Origin: Osedax fenrisi
Taxonomy: Eukaryota > Annelida > Polychaeta > Sabellida > Siboglinidae
DNA length: 64,000 nucleotides
Direction of reading: 5' to 3'
Assembly (NCBI GenBank): GCA_964019155.1
Contig: OZ025244.1
Coordinates: 74,720,573-74,784,572, forward strand
Positions 26,504 through 38,324 of the stretch are shown here, in pieces. Under the pieces are notes generated by a model. The model made no database searches. It was given only the letters and a program-made list of their open reading frames with translations, and was not told the origin of the DNA. Each line of letters begins with the position of its first letter. Position 1 is the stretch's first letter. The translations under genes and the position numbers were made by a program.

Positions 26504-26977
26504 CCTAGTCCCTTCTAGTAGTATATTATTTTAATATACATACTATAATTTACTTATAAGTACTAATTACCTATATTAATTAATGTGAATCACAATTAAT
26601 TAATAATCATATTCCATTTAATATGATTCTTAAAGCAGATGTGAATTACCAATTCATGCTAGATATATTATTAGTTATATATTATAGCAGCTGAAAAGAG
26701 AGATCACTACCATTGTTTATAAATAATAGAAATTATATCATTTCTATAATTTGTGTATATTATATTTGACCAGATATGGATATTTTTTATATAATATATG
26801 ATATAATATATAATGTATATTATAATTGGTTTACAGATTTAAATTATAACTTATTTATATTATATTATTTGATACTAAATTACTAACCTCTGCTCTTCTT
26901 AATACAGCTATTGATATTACAGCTTCTATTTCCTCACTTCCATTTGCAATAATAACCAGAGCAGTCTTCATATTTAT
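22831..26977 (-). CDS. PARK7: DJ-1/PARK7 homologue, five coding exons
   Basis: DJ-1/PfpI-superfamily protein, cytosolic and mitochondrial in animals, linked to oxidative-stress defence and deglycase/glyoxalase activity. CDS = complement(join(22831-22994, 24055-24138, 24434-24503, 25754-25912, 26888-26971)), 561 nt, 186 aa, close to the usual 189. All junctions are GT-AG with matching phases. The Glu in GSEEIEA (E16), the nucleophile Cys in AAVCAGP (C103) and the His in TSHP (H123) correspond to the human E18, C106 and H126 set. The C-terminal RGPGTTFEFAL block is also conserved. The human C46 and C53 positions are not Cys here. The acceptor just before the start codon implies an upstream untranslated exon, not located. 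The introns hold family A and B elements. Confidence 0.95.
23451..23871. mobile_element. family B MITE, copy 2, in DJ-1 intron 4
   Basis: The right end CCGTATTCGGTTACTTTCCCC is followed by TA. The left end is truncated to GGGGTGTCCGTATTTGG. The interior matches copies at 13981, 34475 and 63775. Confidence 0.75.
24055..24138 (-). CDS. PARK7: DJ-1 exon 4 (catalytic His)
   Basis: Acceptor TATAATAG, donor GTTTGT. It encodes PTIIKTHKVYAGHNITSHP and holds the conserved His. Phase 1 on both sides. Confidence 0.9.
24434..24503 (-). CDS. PARK7: DJ-1 exon 3 (nucleophilic Cys)
   Basis: Acceptor TTGCCTAG, donor GTAATA. It encodes SSLVGEVLKKQEARNGYV and then AAVCAG, the nucleophile elbow. Confidence 0.95.
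25047..25516. mobile_element. family A MITE, copy 2, in DJ-1 intron 2
   Basis: Ends GGGAAAGTCTCCTATTA and TAGGGGACTTTCCCCC are followed by TA. Inner GGGGTCGGTAAT blocks occur, and a run of 13 C near 25240 is unusual for this AT-rich DNA. Internally deleted relative to copy 1. Confidence 0.8.
25754..25912 (-). CDS. PARK7: DJ-1 exon 2
   Basis: Acceptor ACTATCAG, donor GTTTAC. 53 codons starting IDVTVAGLAG and including YDLVLCPGG, a core strand and loop of the fold. Confidence 0.95.
26888..26977 (-). CDS. PARK7: DJ-1 exon 1 (start codon exon)
   Basis: The ATG is at 26971-26969, six bases after the acceptor ATTGTCAG, so a non-coding exon lies upstream. It encodes MKTALVIIANGSEEIEAV and continues to donor GTTAGT. 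Confidence 0.93.
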
Positions 26978-26980
26978 CTG

Positions 26981-27032
<52 letters not shown>

Positions 27033-27900
27033 ATTTTAATTATATTTATAATATAACAGGTATTCTGTATATTCAGTGAATATATTATTCACTCACATTA
27101 CTAATTTATAAATTAACTTTATAATAATCTATATTTGGTTACGGAATATATAATTATTATTTTAGTATTGTTAATTTTTATTATTTCAACATTTCCAATG
27201 TAAAATTTATAATTTGTAAATATACGTTTTTTAAACACGATTATGTTTTTAAGTTTGAAAGTTTATTTACATTTTAATTGTAATTCAGTGATTAATATAG
27301 GAATTAATATATATTAATATTATATTAATATATTCTCTATTCATTTTAATGATTTATACTATATATAGTATACTATAGTATACTGCACTAAGTCAATAGA
27401 TTATTTAACTAAATTTAGTAGATAGCGGATATACCGTATGATATATATTTGCTTCATTAAAACAGTTAACCAATAGGAAAACGTCTGCACATATTCAAGT
27501 GGGATAAGTTGAAACATAGGTCATATTAGTATCATACACTTATATTAGTAAACATATGTCACTCTCGATATTGACTCAATAGCAATAGGCTACATATGCA
27601 TATCATTATTGTTGACTATATATATTGTTATATACCATATATGGTTACAGGAGGAGTCGGCTCATTCCAAATTAAAAGTCAGACCATATAAACAGACATA
27701 TAATTATTTTATAATTGTATATAATATGTATCAAGTGAATAATACAATTAATGGGCATCTTATGCTGAATTAGTAAGTCTATTGTAATGTTTATTTTTGA
27801 ATTCATCGATTTTATTATATAGAAAAATGCCTCTGTAATGTCATGCTATTTCAATATTATCGAATTTGGTAAAAGGAACAATGTGTATTTTAGCCATTAC
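26978..27900. other. upstream of DJ-1: AT-rich, no gene seen
   Basis: It should include the DJ-1 leader exon and promoter or part of the first intron, but no convincing donor or promoter motif was found. A TA array lies at 26984-27021. Confidence 0.4.
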
Positions 27901-29700
27901 GTTGGGTTTGCGCTATGTGAGCATTTTGTCAGCTAACTCGATCATGAAGTCGTCGAAGTTTCCGTATTTTTGTATTCTAGTGCGATTCCATTAGTCACTG
28001 CGGATTTACAAAGCCATGTATACAGTCTATTAGTGTTTCCTTTACCTTACTGAATTATGTAAACATGGAAGGTCTAGTTTTATAGACAGGGTATTTTCAC
28101 TAATAGTCTTATTTTTCATTGATTTTGTTTCATGTTCTATATTGTTACCTAGTAATTGCTTTAAGTGTACATACCATTTATTAACCTGGTCTTCTTTGCG
28201 GTTAGCCTTAATTTTCTCTTTTTTTAGGTTTTTCCGTTAAGTTCATTTGTTTATTAACTTCCAGATTTCTGCATGTTTACTTTTTTCATTGCATTTTTCA
28301 ATATGTTTAATTTGTGAGTTTATAATTTCAGCTTCAATTGTGTCGTATTCTTCTTATATAATTTGCTTTAGTAGTTTTCCTTATGTGTCGTTTATGTTTA
28401 GAACGGAATATTCCTTTTATTCTATTTGAACGACGTTTCTTAGTTCGCTAATTATGCTATCTTAGGAGATTAATTTATCGGGTGGTTTTATTTACAAATG
28501 TATTAATGAGTCTTCTGCTTCTTTATTAGCTTTTATGAAGTGTTCATATGGGTCTGTCATAGTTGTGCTTATGGATTCTGTGTTAAGATATTGTATATGT
28601 GTTTTACTGTGTTGCTATATTTTTTACTAATCTTCAGATCCTTAAGTGGATCAGTAATAGATTTTCCTTTTGTTATGTTTAACATTGGATCTTAGGCTCA
28701 GATATATGGTTGCTGTGACGATTCGATGGTATGATCCAATACTGCTAAAGTTTCTGTAAGTTTCACAATTTTTAACACTGTTTTTCCATTTGTTTCGAAT
28801 GAGTATGAAATCTACCAGTATTTGTATACCGCTCATATCCGACATGTAAGACCTATAGGTGAAACATGTAAACATTGTAGGTCCATAGTTTACCAATATG
28901 TTTTTATGTATTACTTTCAAGTTTGTTACTTCTGCGTAACTCAATTACTAATTAATTATCTGTTGAAGCTACTTTCGCTTAGATGAACGCTGAAATCGCC
29001 TATTATAAGTAGAACGTTATGATTCGATAGTGTTGAAGTAGTGATTGATAGTTGTTTGTAGTGTTCTTCGGCGTTTGGGTTTCCTTCACATGGTTAGAAG
29101 TGCACGATTATAGTGTGTAATGGGTTGCCATTAAAATTCACGTTTAGTATTCTGTTATTCCAGTTTGTTATTTCTGAAAGGGCGACGTCAGCTTATGCAT
29201 AGATTAATATACCAATTACTCGAACGCGTGCGTTGTTTATATTGCACCATGCAGTGGTATGTAGAGAGTTGTAAGTATTGGTTTTAGGTCCTTTTCGTAT
29301 ATAAGTTTCATCATGGCAGATTTTGTGGTCAACAATTCCAAGTATGCTTATGTCATTATATCTTTTTAATTATTCTAGTTATTTTCTTTTGTTTGGAAGA
29401 AGAATTGTTCTTAAATTTTGTACCGCTATTTTTAGTTTCTGCTTCAGAGTTTGTGGTTGTGATGTGATCGGGGGCTCTAACATCGGAGCTGTTTGGTTGT
29501 AATTGCATGATTTTGTTTTCGGTTGATGTTTACGGCAGTGGCCGCAACTCCTACTGCTGTTTGGATTACATTTAGTCTGAATTCTCGTCACATATCTTTG
29601 TGGTATTATTGTAGCTACCGGGAATATTCCCACCACCATAGCTCTGGGTGTCGTAAAAGTACACAAGAGTCTCTACCACATCAATGTGGGACCAACCGTG
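27900..29700 (-). pseudogene. LINE endonuclease-region remnant (minus)
   Basis: Minus-strand reading from 29666: a basic/Cys-rich N-terminal stretch, then LKIAVQNLRT, ILGIVDHKICHDE, ADVALSEITNWNNR with GNPLHTIIVHF, and NVLLIIGDFSVHLSES near 29010-28970. These are the ordered motifs of an APE-type endonuclease. The frame is broken by several stops and shifts. The RT part is not recognisable below about 28600. Confidence 0.65.
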
Positions 29701-29982
29701 TCATAATATAAATGATATATTAATATATTTGTTAAAGATATACATTTTATTCTTTTACATAATTATTATAATTATTATAATATTATAATAATATTATTCT
29801 TTATAATATAGTATTATATAATTATTATAATTATATTTTAATAGTGTGATACTTTGAATAATTTATTAAAGTATAATACATTTTATATGTATTTTATTTA
29901 GCTCATTATTTTAATAATATCATAATAATTATAAAATTATGTAAACAAATAAAAGGTATATATTTTTAAAATATATAATATC

Positions 29983-30019
<37 letters not shown>

Positions 30020-30413
30020 ATGTAAGTTAAATTAATTTATTAAAATAATAATAACATACATTGTAGGCAGCAGAATAAGAATGATTTTCCGTAGAATGAT
30101 AGTATACCTTTTATAATAAAATGTATTACTTGTATATATCTACTCTAGTATGTAGTGAAGGGCGCTTCAAACTTATTGATATATATCGTGGTGTGTATAA
30201 ATCAGTAATGCTTCACTGCACACAATTATTTCGGTTAAACAATGTAACAACCTTTATATAGTTAGAATTATGCACTATATGTATGACATGTGATGAACTA
30301 AATATGACACGTGACTGGGTATATACAGAGAATATATCCTATTGTATTATATTTACTGCTAGAATAGAATGAACATATATAGATATATTATTATTTTATT
30401 TATACATTATTTA
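29701..30413. other. AT-rich spacer
   Basis: A TA array lies at 29987-30017. No gene or element recognised. Confidence 0.5.
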
Positions 30414-31213
30414 GGGGAAATGTTTAGGGAAATCTCTGATTACCGACCCCTCCTAATACCGACTCCCTCTCGTATCTCAGTAACTATAAGGGATATAAAA
30501 AAATTATATATACATGAACTGTTAGTAATTTAATGATAAATATGAATAAGTATTTTGTTTTTAAAAATATTCAAATCTACAATTGTTATTTGATAAAATA
30601 TAATATTCTGTTTTTCTTTTTAAATATTTGAATAATAACTTTTTTTAAATCATTGTAAATATATTTAAGTATATATAAATTATACTTTATTAATTAAAAG
30701 AAAACTAAATACTGACATAAATATTGTAGATCAATAAAATGTTTATAATTATTATAAAAATATTTTAATTTGAATAACTATTAACCAATATATCTTAATT
30801 TTAGCAACCCATATGATTTTCCTATTACCGACCCCCTACATTACCCTAATACCGACCCAATGTGATTTATAATTTCCAATTAAAACATATTCGTATTAAA
30901 AACATGTCGTAACTTGTTTATGTAGCATTGATATAAATTTAGGATTCATGATTCCAGTTGATTATATACATACTGATTAATAAATAAATATTATAAACTA
31001 ATATACACTATTTTAATATAATTACTATATAGTTTGAATTTAAATTTAATATTACTACTAAAACATAAATTAAATAAAAATAAAATTGCGTACATATTAT
31101 AATTAATTAATGTATGTATATCTACTATTTTTATTGGATATTATAATACTACCGTTATTTCTACCACGATTATTTTAGGGGTTCGGTAATAGGAGAAGGG
31201 GTCGGTATTATGC
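30414..31213. mobile_element. family A MITE, copy 3 (3' truncated)
   Basis: It starts TA-GGGGAAATG, then TAGGGAAATCTCTGATTACC, and follows copy 1 through the internal CTACATTACCCTAATACCGA block to the central GGTCGGTATTATG, where similarity stops. Confidence 0.75.
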
Positions 31214-31364
31214 ATAGGTTAATTTGATTATAATTAAAAAATTATTAATATTAACAAAAAAAGTATACTTATATGAATTAGAATTATATTGATTTACATT
31301 TCATATATTAATTATTTGTTGATTGGAATTATATTTTAGGATATCTATAGGGTGTCGATATTAT

Positions 31365-31561
31365 GTAAACTCGGACCACTTTTGAAATAAACTAGAAACA
31401 CTTTTGAAGAAAACTCGGACCACTTTTATGCTTTAACCCATATTATAGAAGTATACTATATATAATTATTTTAAACTGGTCCGAATCTTCTTCAAAGGTG
31501 TCTGGGTTTTATTTCAAAAGTGGTCCGAGTTTACCTGGTCTGAATTTACTGGTATTCCTAT
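31365..31561. mobile_element. family C palindromic MITE, copy 1 (about 200 bp)
   Basis: Repeated CTCGGACCACTTTTG blocks on the left face their inverted copies on the right, with a conserved middle (ATGCTTTAACCCATATTAT). A second copy in opposite orientation is at 47641-47834. Confidence 0.85.
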
Positions 31562-32194
31562 TGGACGTATAAGTGCGTGTGTATTATTATGAAATAAAAT
31601 TCTATTTGTAATCCACCACCAACATCAGATATAGCAAGATAGTGGTTTGAATCACTAACGGCATACTTTGAATGTCACTCCAAATATTCAAATGATATAC
31701 ATTTATGAAATGTATTATCTAAACGTTTGTATATATTATGTAATAATAATAATACAAAGCAGACTACTTTACCTTTTGTAAATAAGTCAAAGTAGTTTAT
31801 TTTAATTTTATTTTGCATTCGTTTCATATGAACCATTGTAAAAATATGTTATACCATTTTATACCAGTTTATACTTATTTTATACCATTTTAATATTAAA
31901 CATAATATTTAATATTCTTCTTCATATATTCTATATTTTTAACTAGATCGATATACCGGCACTCTCGATATACCGGCACTCTCGATGTATACATCATAAT
32001 ATGGTATACCGGCACAATTCACCATTCCTGATGGTGCCGTTACATAGAGAGTGCACTGTATATATATGTGTATGTGTGTTTATGTGTATGTAATTCTGAA
32101 GTACAGGTGAACTTACCAATACAAACAAACTCTTAATTATCATATTAATCTTTATATTATATTCCTGTAATAAAACTGTTAATTCCAAACAATA
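31562..32194. other. AT-rich spacer with short repeats
   Basis: It contains a duplicated ATACCGGCACTCTCGAT (31950s-31980s) and a run of TTTATACCATTT-type repeats near 31850. No gene seen. Confidence 0.5.
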
Positions 32195-32510
32195 TTGTTA
32201 TTGTTATTGTTATTTTTATTTGGTGGAGTCCTTTCATCCCATCCAGGAAGTTAGATGAAGTTTTCACTTATAACCATATATATGGCTCTAATGTCCCTTC
32301 GAAGCCGCTCTCATGTTAAGGCATCCATGGTTTTAACGAGAGCCGATTATTTATTTATACACAATTATATAAGATCACTTCTAAATAATATTTTAAGACC
32401 CATTTTATAAAATTAATTAATGGTCCGGAAGAGGCTCGGACTCGTGTCCTACTGCTTGTGTGTCTGACGACTTATAAGGCTATAGCCACTGAACCACACA
32501 GCCAGTTAAT
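32195..32510 (-). mobile_element. tRNA-derived SINE, copy 2 (minus)
   Basis: On the minus strand: head GGCTGTGTGGTTCAGTGGC (box A-like) and ACGAGTCCGAGCC (box B-like), then the GCTCTCGTTAA hairpin core, then GGGATGAAAGGACTCCACC and a tail of AATAACAATAACAATA. This is the best preserved copy. Confidence 0.8.
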
Positions 32511-32930
32511 AACAATAATACACTAAATCTTATGCAGATATTATCAAATCTGTGACATCTTCACCATTAAATCCTACTCCATCATCATCTCAGTCATCCA
32601 ACATATCAAATATAAATCCATCTATAGATGGATTATTAACTATATATAACTATATATAACTATATTAACTATATATATAGTTATCGAACACATTTCAACC
32701 ACTGATAGAAATATCTCGTATATAAAATCTCTATTTATAGCTCTAAGTCTAGACTCAAATTGCATTACAAGTTACTCTTTCTGGTCGCATTATGTAAATC
32801 TTAGCCTATCTTCACCGTGTGTATTTGATAGTCTTCTTAATTCTCGTTCCACTCTTATTAACTCTTCCTTCAAAAATATGTATGTCTGCTCTTATTTAGA
32901 ACCCGCCACAATAAAAACCGGTTACAATAA

Positions 32931-33205
32931 ATAAATTGTCTATTTTAAATTGTTGATATAATTATATTGACAAGAATAAACAGGGGAGTCGGTAATTAGA
33001 TACATGTGCCTAATACTGTATTAGGCACATGTATCTATTTACCGACTCCCCTGTTTATTCTTGTCAATATAATGATATCAACAATTTAAAATAGATAATT
33101 TATTTATTGACATAATTGTACTCAATTTACAAAATTTCAAATAAATATATTAAATAATGAATAATTTATTACAAATAATCATTTAGATAATTTGAGACTT
33201 TACCC
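32931..33205. mobile_element. family A fragment forming a 173 bp palindrome
   Basis: 32931-33103 is an inverted duplication of a family A end (GGGGAGTCGGTAAT facing ATTTACCGACTCCCC). Arms are about 85 bp with few mismatches and almost no spacer. Sequence continues to a degenerate end near ACTTTACCC. Confidence 0.85.
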
Positions 33206-34200
33206 TACCTGTTATTAATTTCATTTAAATCTATAGGCTATATAAATAGTATAAAATAAATATAATATTTATATATTTTCATTTTTCATAATATAAATAG
33301 TTACCTCCCCATACATAGTATCAACAACAATAATCATACAAATACAATAGATTATTAATTAATTGTTTAATAAAATCCGTATCATTGATGTGTGTTAAAA
33401 TCCGATATAATTCATATCATGTTATTATGGCTTTTATTATTATATTAAATAATAACTTAAAGTTTAAGTATGGTTATATCGTTACATGTATAATATCTAC
33501 TCACTATAAATGAATCTGTAGTACGTTAAATAAACGCATGAACACACGCATGACTGTACGCATGCGATGTAACAAACATACGTATAAGTCGTGACCCTCC
33601 CTAAGTAAACACGAGCTATAGCTATGTTTGCTCTGTAATTAGTCATCAAAGGAATTACGATATCGGAATGTTCGAGAACAGATGCATTGTTTTGATTATG
33701 TATACACATATAGGACTCGCGCGGCTATTGTAGTAGTAGTTTAATGTTAATTATAATTAGACTATAGTCTATTGAAATATTTCTATACATAATTTGAAGC
33801 GATTTATAAGGAGCTGAACATAATATTATAAAATAATAACTATTTTAAATTATTTATGAGAGTTGTTAAATAGTAATATTATCTAATACATATTGACTAT
33901 TAAGAATTACTATTTAAATATTACACGATCGAGACGGATGGAGAAACTGTGTTCCAAAGTCAAGTGTGTTGATTCCCCTAACAGACCCGAGTCACAGGAT
34001 TAACAGTACAAGTAAAAGTAAGTTTAAACATTAGTTATTATAATGTAATAATTGGTAAGCGTAATTAGTAAGCACTTTAGTATTATGTATTATGTCTATA
34101 TATACTATAGTATATATAGGTATACTATAGTATATATATATAGTATCCTATAGGATACATATATACATACGTATGTATCACATATACTTTAATTATTGTC
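33206..34200. other. spacer with two GC-richer islands of unknown role
   Basis: 33500-33720 (minus open frame of 70 codons) and 33925-34020 (short plus frame starting MEKLCSKVKCVD) are richer in G+C than their surroundings. They could be leader exons or regulatory DNA. No homology recognised. Confidence 0.35.
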
Positions 34201-34290
34201 TGGGGTCGATGGCTCAGCTAAGCTAGTGGGACAACCAAAAGCTAGTAAACCTGAGGTCCCGGGTTCAACTCCAAACAGTTCTTGTTTTCT
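34201..34290 (+). mobile_element. tRNA-like sequence, probable SINE head
   Basis: Box A-like TGGCTCAGCTAAG and box B-like CCCGGGTTCAACTCC are spaced as in a tRNA gene, but no complete cloverleaf with paired acceptor stem was found. Different from the three-copy SINE family. Confidence 0.5.
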
Positions 34291-34474
34291 CTTGTGTTTA
34301 TCAAGAACTTAATAAACGATAAATCAAAATACAAGAAAACAATGTTACTATTTGTATTGTATTGTCCGGGGCCTCTCATAGTTATTTATAACATGTATAA
34401 GTCTATGACTTATTGAGGGGTCCATTTGTATCCGCTATTTGTATTGTATTCGATATATGTATATATATATAGTA

Positions 34475-34877
34475 GTTGTCCGTATAAGATAATTATATGA
34501 TATATAGATATATATCTAGCATATATATGCTTATAACTTAATGAATATTTGATAACAAATATAGAAATTATATATATAATTTTTTAGAATGCTTTATTTT
34601 TTAATAACATAGTGTTACATTTTATATCGATACATTTGTATATTCGTGAGAAGGTTTTAAGTTGACATTTGTTTTCATAAATTTAAAACGAAATAAAAAA
34701 ATCAGTTTATTGGATATATCAGCAATATTTTGTATAAATAAAAAATAAAAAATACTTTTTTAGACTATATATAATTATGAATATGTTATTCATTAAACAT
34801 TTTTTGTAGGATTTATTGTTTCTGAGATACCGAGAGTGTCCGTATTCGGGCACTGTCCGTATTAGGTTACTTACCCC
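34475..34877. mobile_element. family B MITE, copy 3
   Basis: It starts near TTGTCCGTATAAG and ends GTCCGTATTAGGTTACTTACCCC followed by TA. Interior matches copy 1 (TTGAGAAGGTTTTAAGTTG region). Confidence 0.7.
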
Positions 34878-35238
34878 TAATTATATTTTATTATTTTTTA
34901 AGATAAGTGCAGCACTTTCTATGGAAAATTAGTTTTTACTTTTAATAGCCAACTATATGTATTATACGACATATATGTAGTATACTATGGAGGATCGGTG
35001 AAAACATGGGCTTTAATTGGTCAGGCCTCCAATATGTTTATGTGTAGATTACAATATTAGATACTACTTTTATAAAAGTAATAATATATATATATATATA
35101 TATACAGACAGAAATATATAATTAGTATTATCCTATAGGATATATGTTAACAATCTGATATTATATAACAAGCATGTATTATTATAATACAATAATATAG
35201 TGTACATTTTTTATCATATTTTATCTATTTTACACGTG

Positions 35239-35276
<38 letters not shown>

Positions 35277-35424
35277 CAGAGCCTATAGACATATAGGCTT
35301 ATAAAGCCTAAATAAATGAAAAAGCAAAAGCTTAACGGTACTACAAAAGATGATTTATACGTATAAACAATAGTTTACGTAATGGAGATCGGTAAATGCG
35401 TGTGTAGTACAATGAATGACGAAC

Positions 35425-35520
35425 AATGACTCACGCCAAATACGTCACGCTCGTAAAGTAGGTCGGTGAGTCACGAGCGCATGACTAGAGTATCGATGAC
35501 GCTTGCATTTCTATAAATAG
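35425..35520 (+). promoter_or_regulatory. promoter of the calcium-sensor gene: bZIP sites and TATA box
   Basis: TGACTCA (35427-35433), TACGTCA (35441-35447) and TGAGTCA (35467-35473) lie within 50 bp. TATAAATAG at 35512-35520 follows. Transcription would start near 35545, giving a leader of about 620 nt to the ATG at 36166 unless spliced. The surrounding 35380-36160 is GC-richer than the spacers. Motifs are seen; use is inferred. Confidence 0.5.
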
Positions 35521-36165
35521 ATAGTATCCGTGACCGCCTGATAATGACAGGTTACTTTAGTGTAGTCACTATAGATACAGAAAGGTATACCTGGTAGCTA
35601 CTAGCTAACATGGTAGTAGTTGTTACCAAAGTACAACCGATTGAAGGACACACACGACTAGGACATAGGCACGTAGTGAGACTTGACTTCTATCATCATA
35701 GTAGATGAATAATAGACTTTAGGTCGATAGCCTTAAAGTCTATATATACAGGCTAACTTTATGCACTTTATTAGTGAACTATGGCCTATAAGTGATCAGA
35801 GAGGGTAAACAATAGCAGCGTCCGAAACGCCCGCAATTCCACATCGTCCAAGGAATGTATATAACGACCGCTATTTCTACTTCGACGCCACTATAAGACA
35901 CGCCCACTTCTATTCATCGAGTTATTAACCAACTTATCCCTACACACACATACATATACAACCGCACACACACAGATAGTGCACTCTTCCCATCTAACGA
36001 ATACATACACACAGCGGTCCACTTATTTAGAGTTTACGAATTTAAACTTCTCGTGCCCCCTATTCTTCTTAGATATAGTAACGCATGCGCACTACCTAGC
36101 AGTTACTTCATATCTCTGTTACGCAATAGCGAAGTTTTAGTGGGTTTAGTTCCTTAACCAGTCGC

Positions 36166-36257
36166 ATGGGTTCCAAACAAACTAGCGGGTTGGAGTCCAC
36201 AGAAAAAGAATACATCAAATTTAAGACGCAGTACAGCGGACACGAAATTAATAAATA
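36166..36257 (+). CDS. calcium sensor exon 1 (myristoylation exon)
   Basis: 30 codons plus TA. The donor GTTAGT follows directly, and unspliced reading gives TAG at 36256-36258. Chosen because TA+C makes Tyr and yields INKYYERFMNEYPSG, aligning with the family's WY-x-x-F segment. Confidence 0.8.
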
Positions 36258-36697
36258 GTTAGTATAGGTTACCTATTAGGTAGACATAGTTAGTATAGGT
36301 TACCTATTAGGTAGATATAGTTAATTATTTGTTACCTATACTAACTATGTTTACCTAATAGGTAGACATATATGACAACCTATATATCGTCCTATATATT
36401 GTCATTATTGTTTTAAAAAAATGGGAATCGTAAAGATGTTAACCGACAGGTTTATAAATAGCCTCGAACTGGGTTAATGTAGTCACTATAGTATATACAA
36501 TGTATACTATATAGTGTATAGTGTATAATGTAAACAATAATAGCACATAGGTAAACATACACATGCATATTAACGTATACTTTAGCCAGTCTATTGAAGT
36601 ATACTTTCTATTTATATATATATATATATATAAATTCATTCACAAAAACCTATATGTATTATATTAAATAAGCACACGTGTTTACGAATGTATTCAT

Positions 36698-36763
<66 letters not shown>

Positions 36764-36775
36764 ACACACACACAT

Positions 36776-36823
<48 letters not shown>

Positions 36824-38266
36824 TTATATAACAGACATAATATTGTATATGAACTTATTCTATAAATATCTAATGTAGATGTATGTAACATTATTTCATA
36901 CCTGTTACATACATCTACTTACTAATTAATATCACATGACTTATACCATATCACATGACTTATAACATATCACATGTCTTATTATATCATAATACGTTAT
37001 TTACATCATATCACATGACTTATAACATATCACATGATTTATTATATCATAATACGTTATTTACATCATATCACATGACTTATAACATATCACATGTCTT
37101 ATTATATCATAATACGTTATTTACATCATATCACATGACTTATAACATATCACATGTCTTATTATATCATAATACGTTAATTACATCATATCACATGACT
37201 TATACCATATCACATGTCCTATTATATCATAATACGTTATTTACATCATATCACATGACTTATAACATATCACATGTCTTATTATATCATAATACGTTAT
37301 TTACATCATATCACATGAATTATAACATATCACATGAATTATATAATATCACATGACTTACATCATGTCATATGACGTACAAGCGTGTTACACACTCGGT
37401 CAATATATCATAATAATACCCAGGATAGGTCATTGATAATAGATTATCAAAGAAGAAAATACCGTATATATATGCTATAGAATATATATATGCTATATAT
37501 ACCTATATGCTATATAAACCTATAGGTTATATAATTTGATAATGGTTCCTATCACCTCAACATATTAATGTAAGATTATAATCTATGTATAAGACATGAT
37601 AACAACACGATAAGAATATATATATATATATATTAATCTATAGATTATGCCAACTGTTGATTATATATACCTCATTAAGTGTATACAGTTATTATAGATA
37701 ACATATAATACCTTCTATTATGATAAGAATACCTAATATTAATATAACCCATCACATATATTATTAGTTATGTCTAGTGATGTAAATAATGCTCAAATCT
37801 AAAGCATGCTGCAGTCTCAGTTACCTAAAGTATAAACTCGGCTCGGGCTCGTTTTGCTAGAGTATCGGCTCGGCTCGGGCTCGTTTTGCTAGAGTATCGG
37901 CTCGGCTCGGGCTCGTTTTGCTAGAGTATCGGCTCGGCTCGGGCTCGTTTTGCTAGAGTATTGACTCGGCTCGGGCTCGTTTTTTTCCGAAAATTAAAGT
38001 ATCGGCTCGGCATTAAAAACCAAAAGTCTCGGCTCGGCATCGACATCACAAGCTCGGCATCATTTACATCACTTTTCACAATACAATGTACACAGTGTAC
38101 ATTGTACATTGTACACTGTACAATGTACAGTGAATACTATTCTCAAACCAATAATTATGTTTAAATTAGCATATTCGATTTCTACTTTATATCTACATAG
38201 AATATACATATGGTTCTAAATTAAATTATAAATTATATTATATTAATATTATTAACACCTAATTAT

Positions 38267-38324
<58 letters not shown>

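Noticed and set aside
36636..36891. Cys/Val and His/Thr repeat ORFs
   Set aside because: Translation of the CA microsatellite on both strands.
36955..37356. 133 aa repeat ORF
   Set aside because: Translation of the 60 bp tandem array in an intron.
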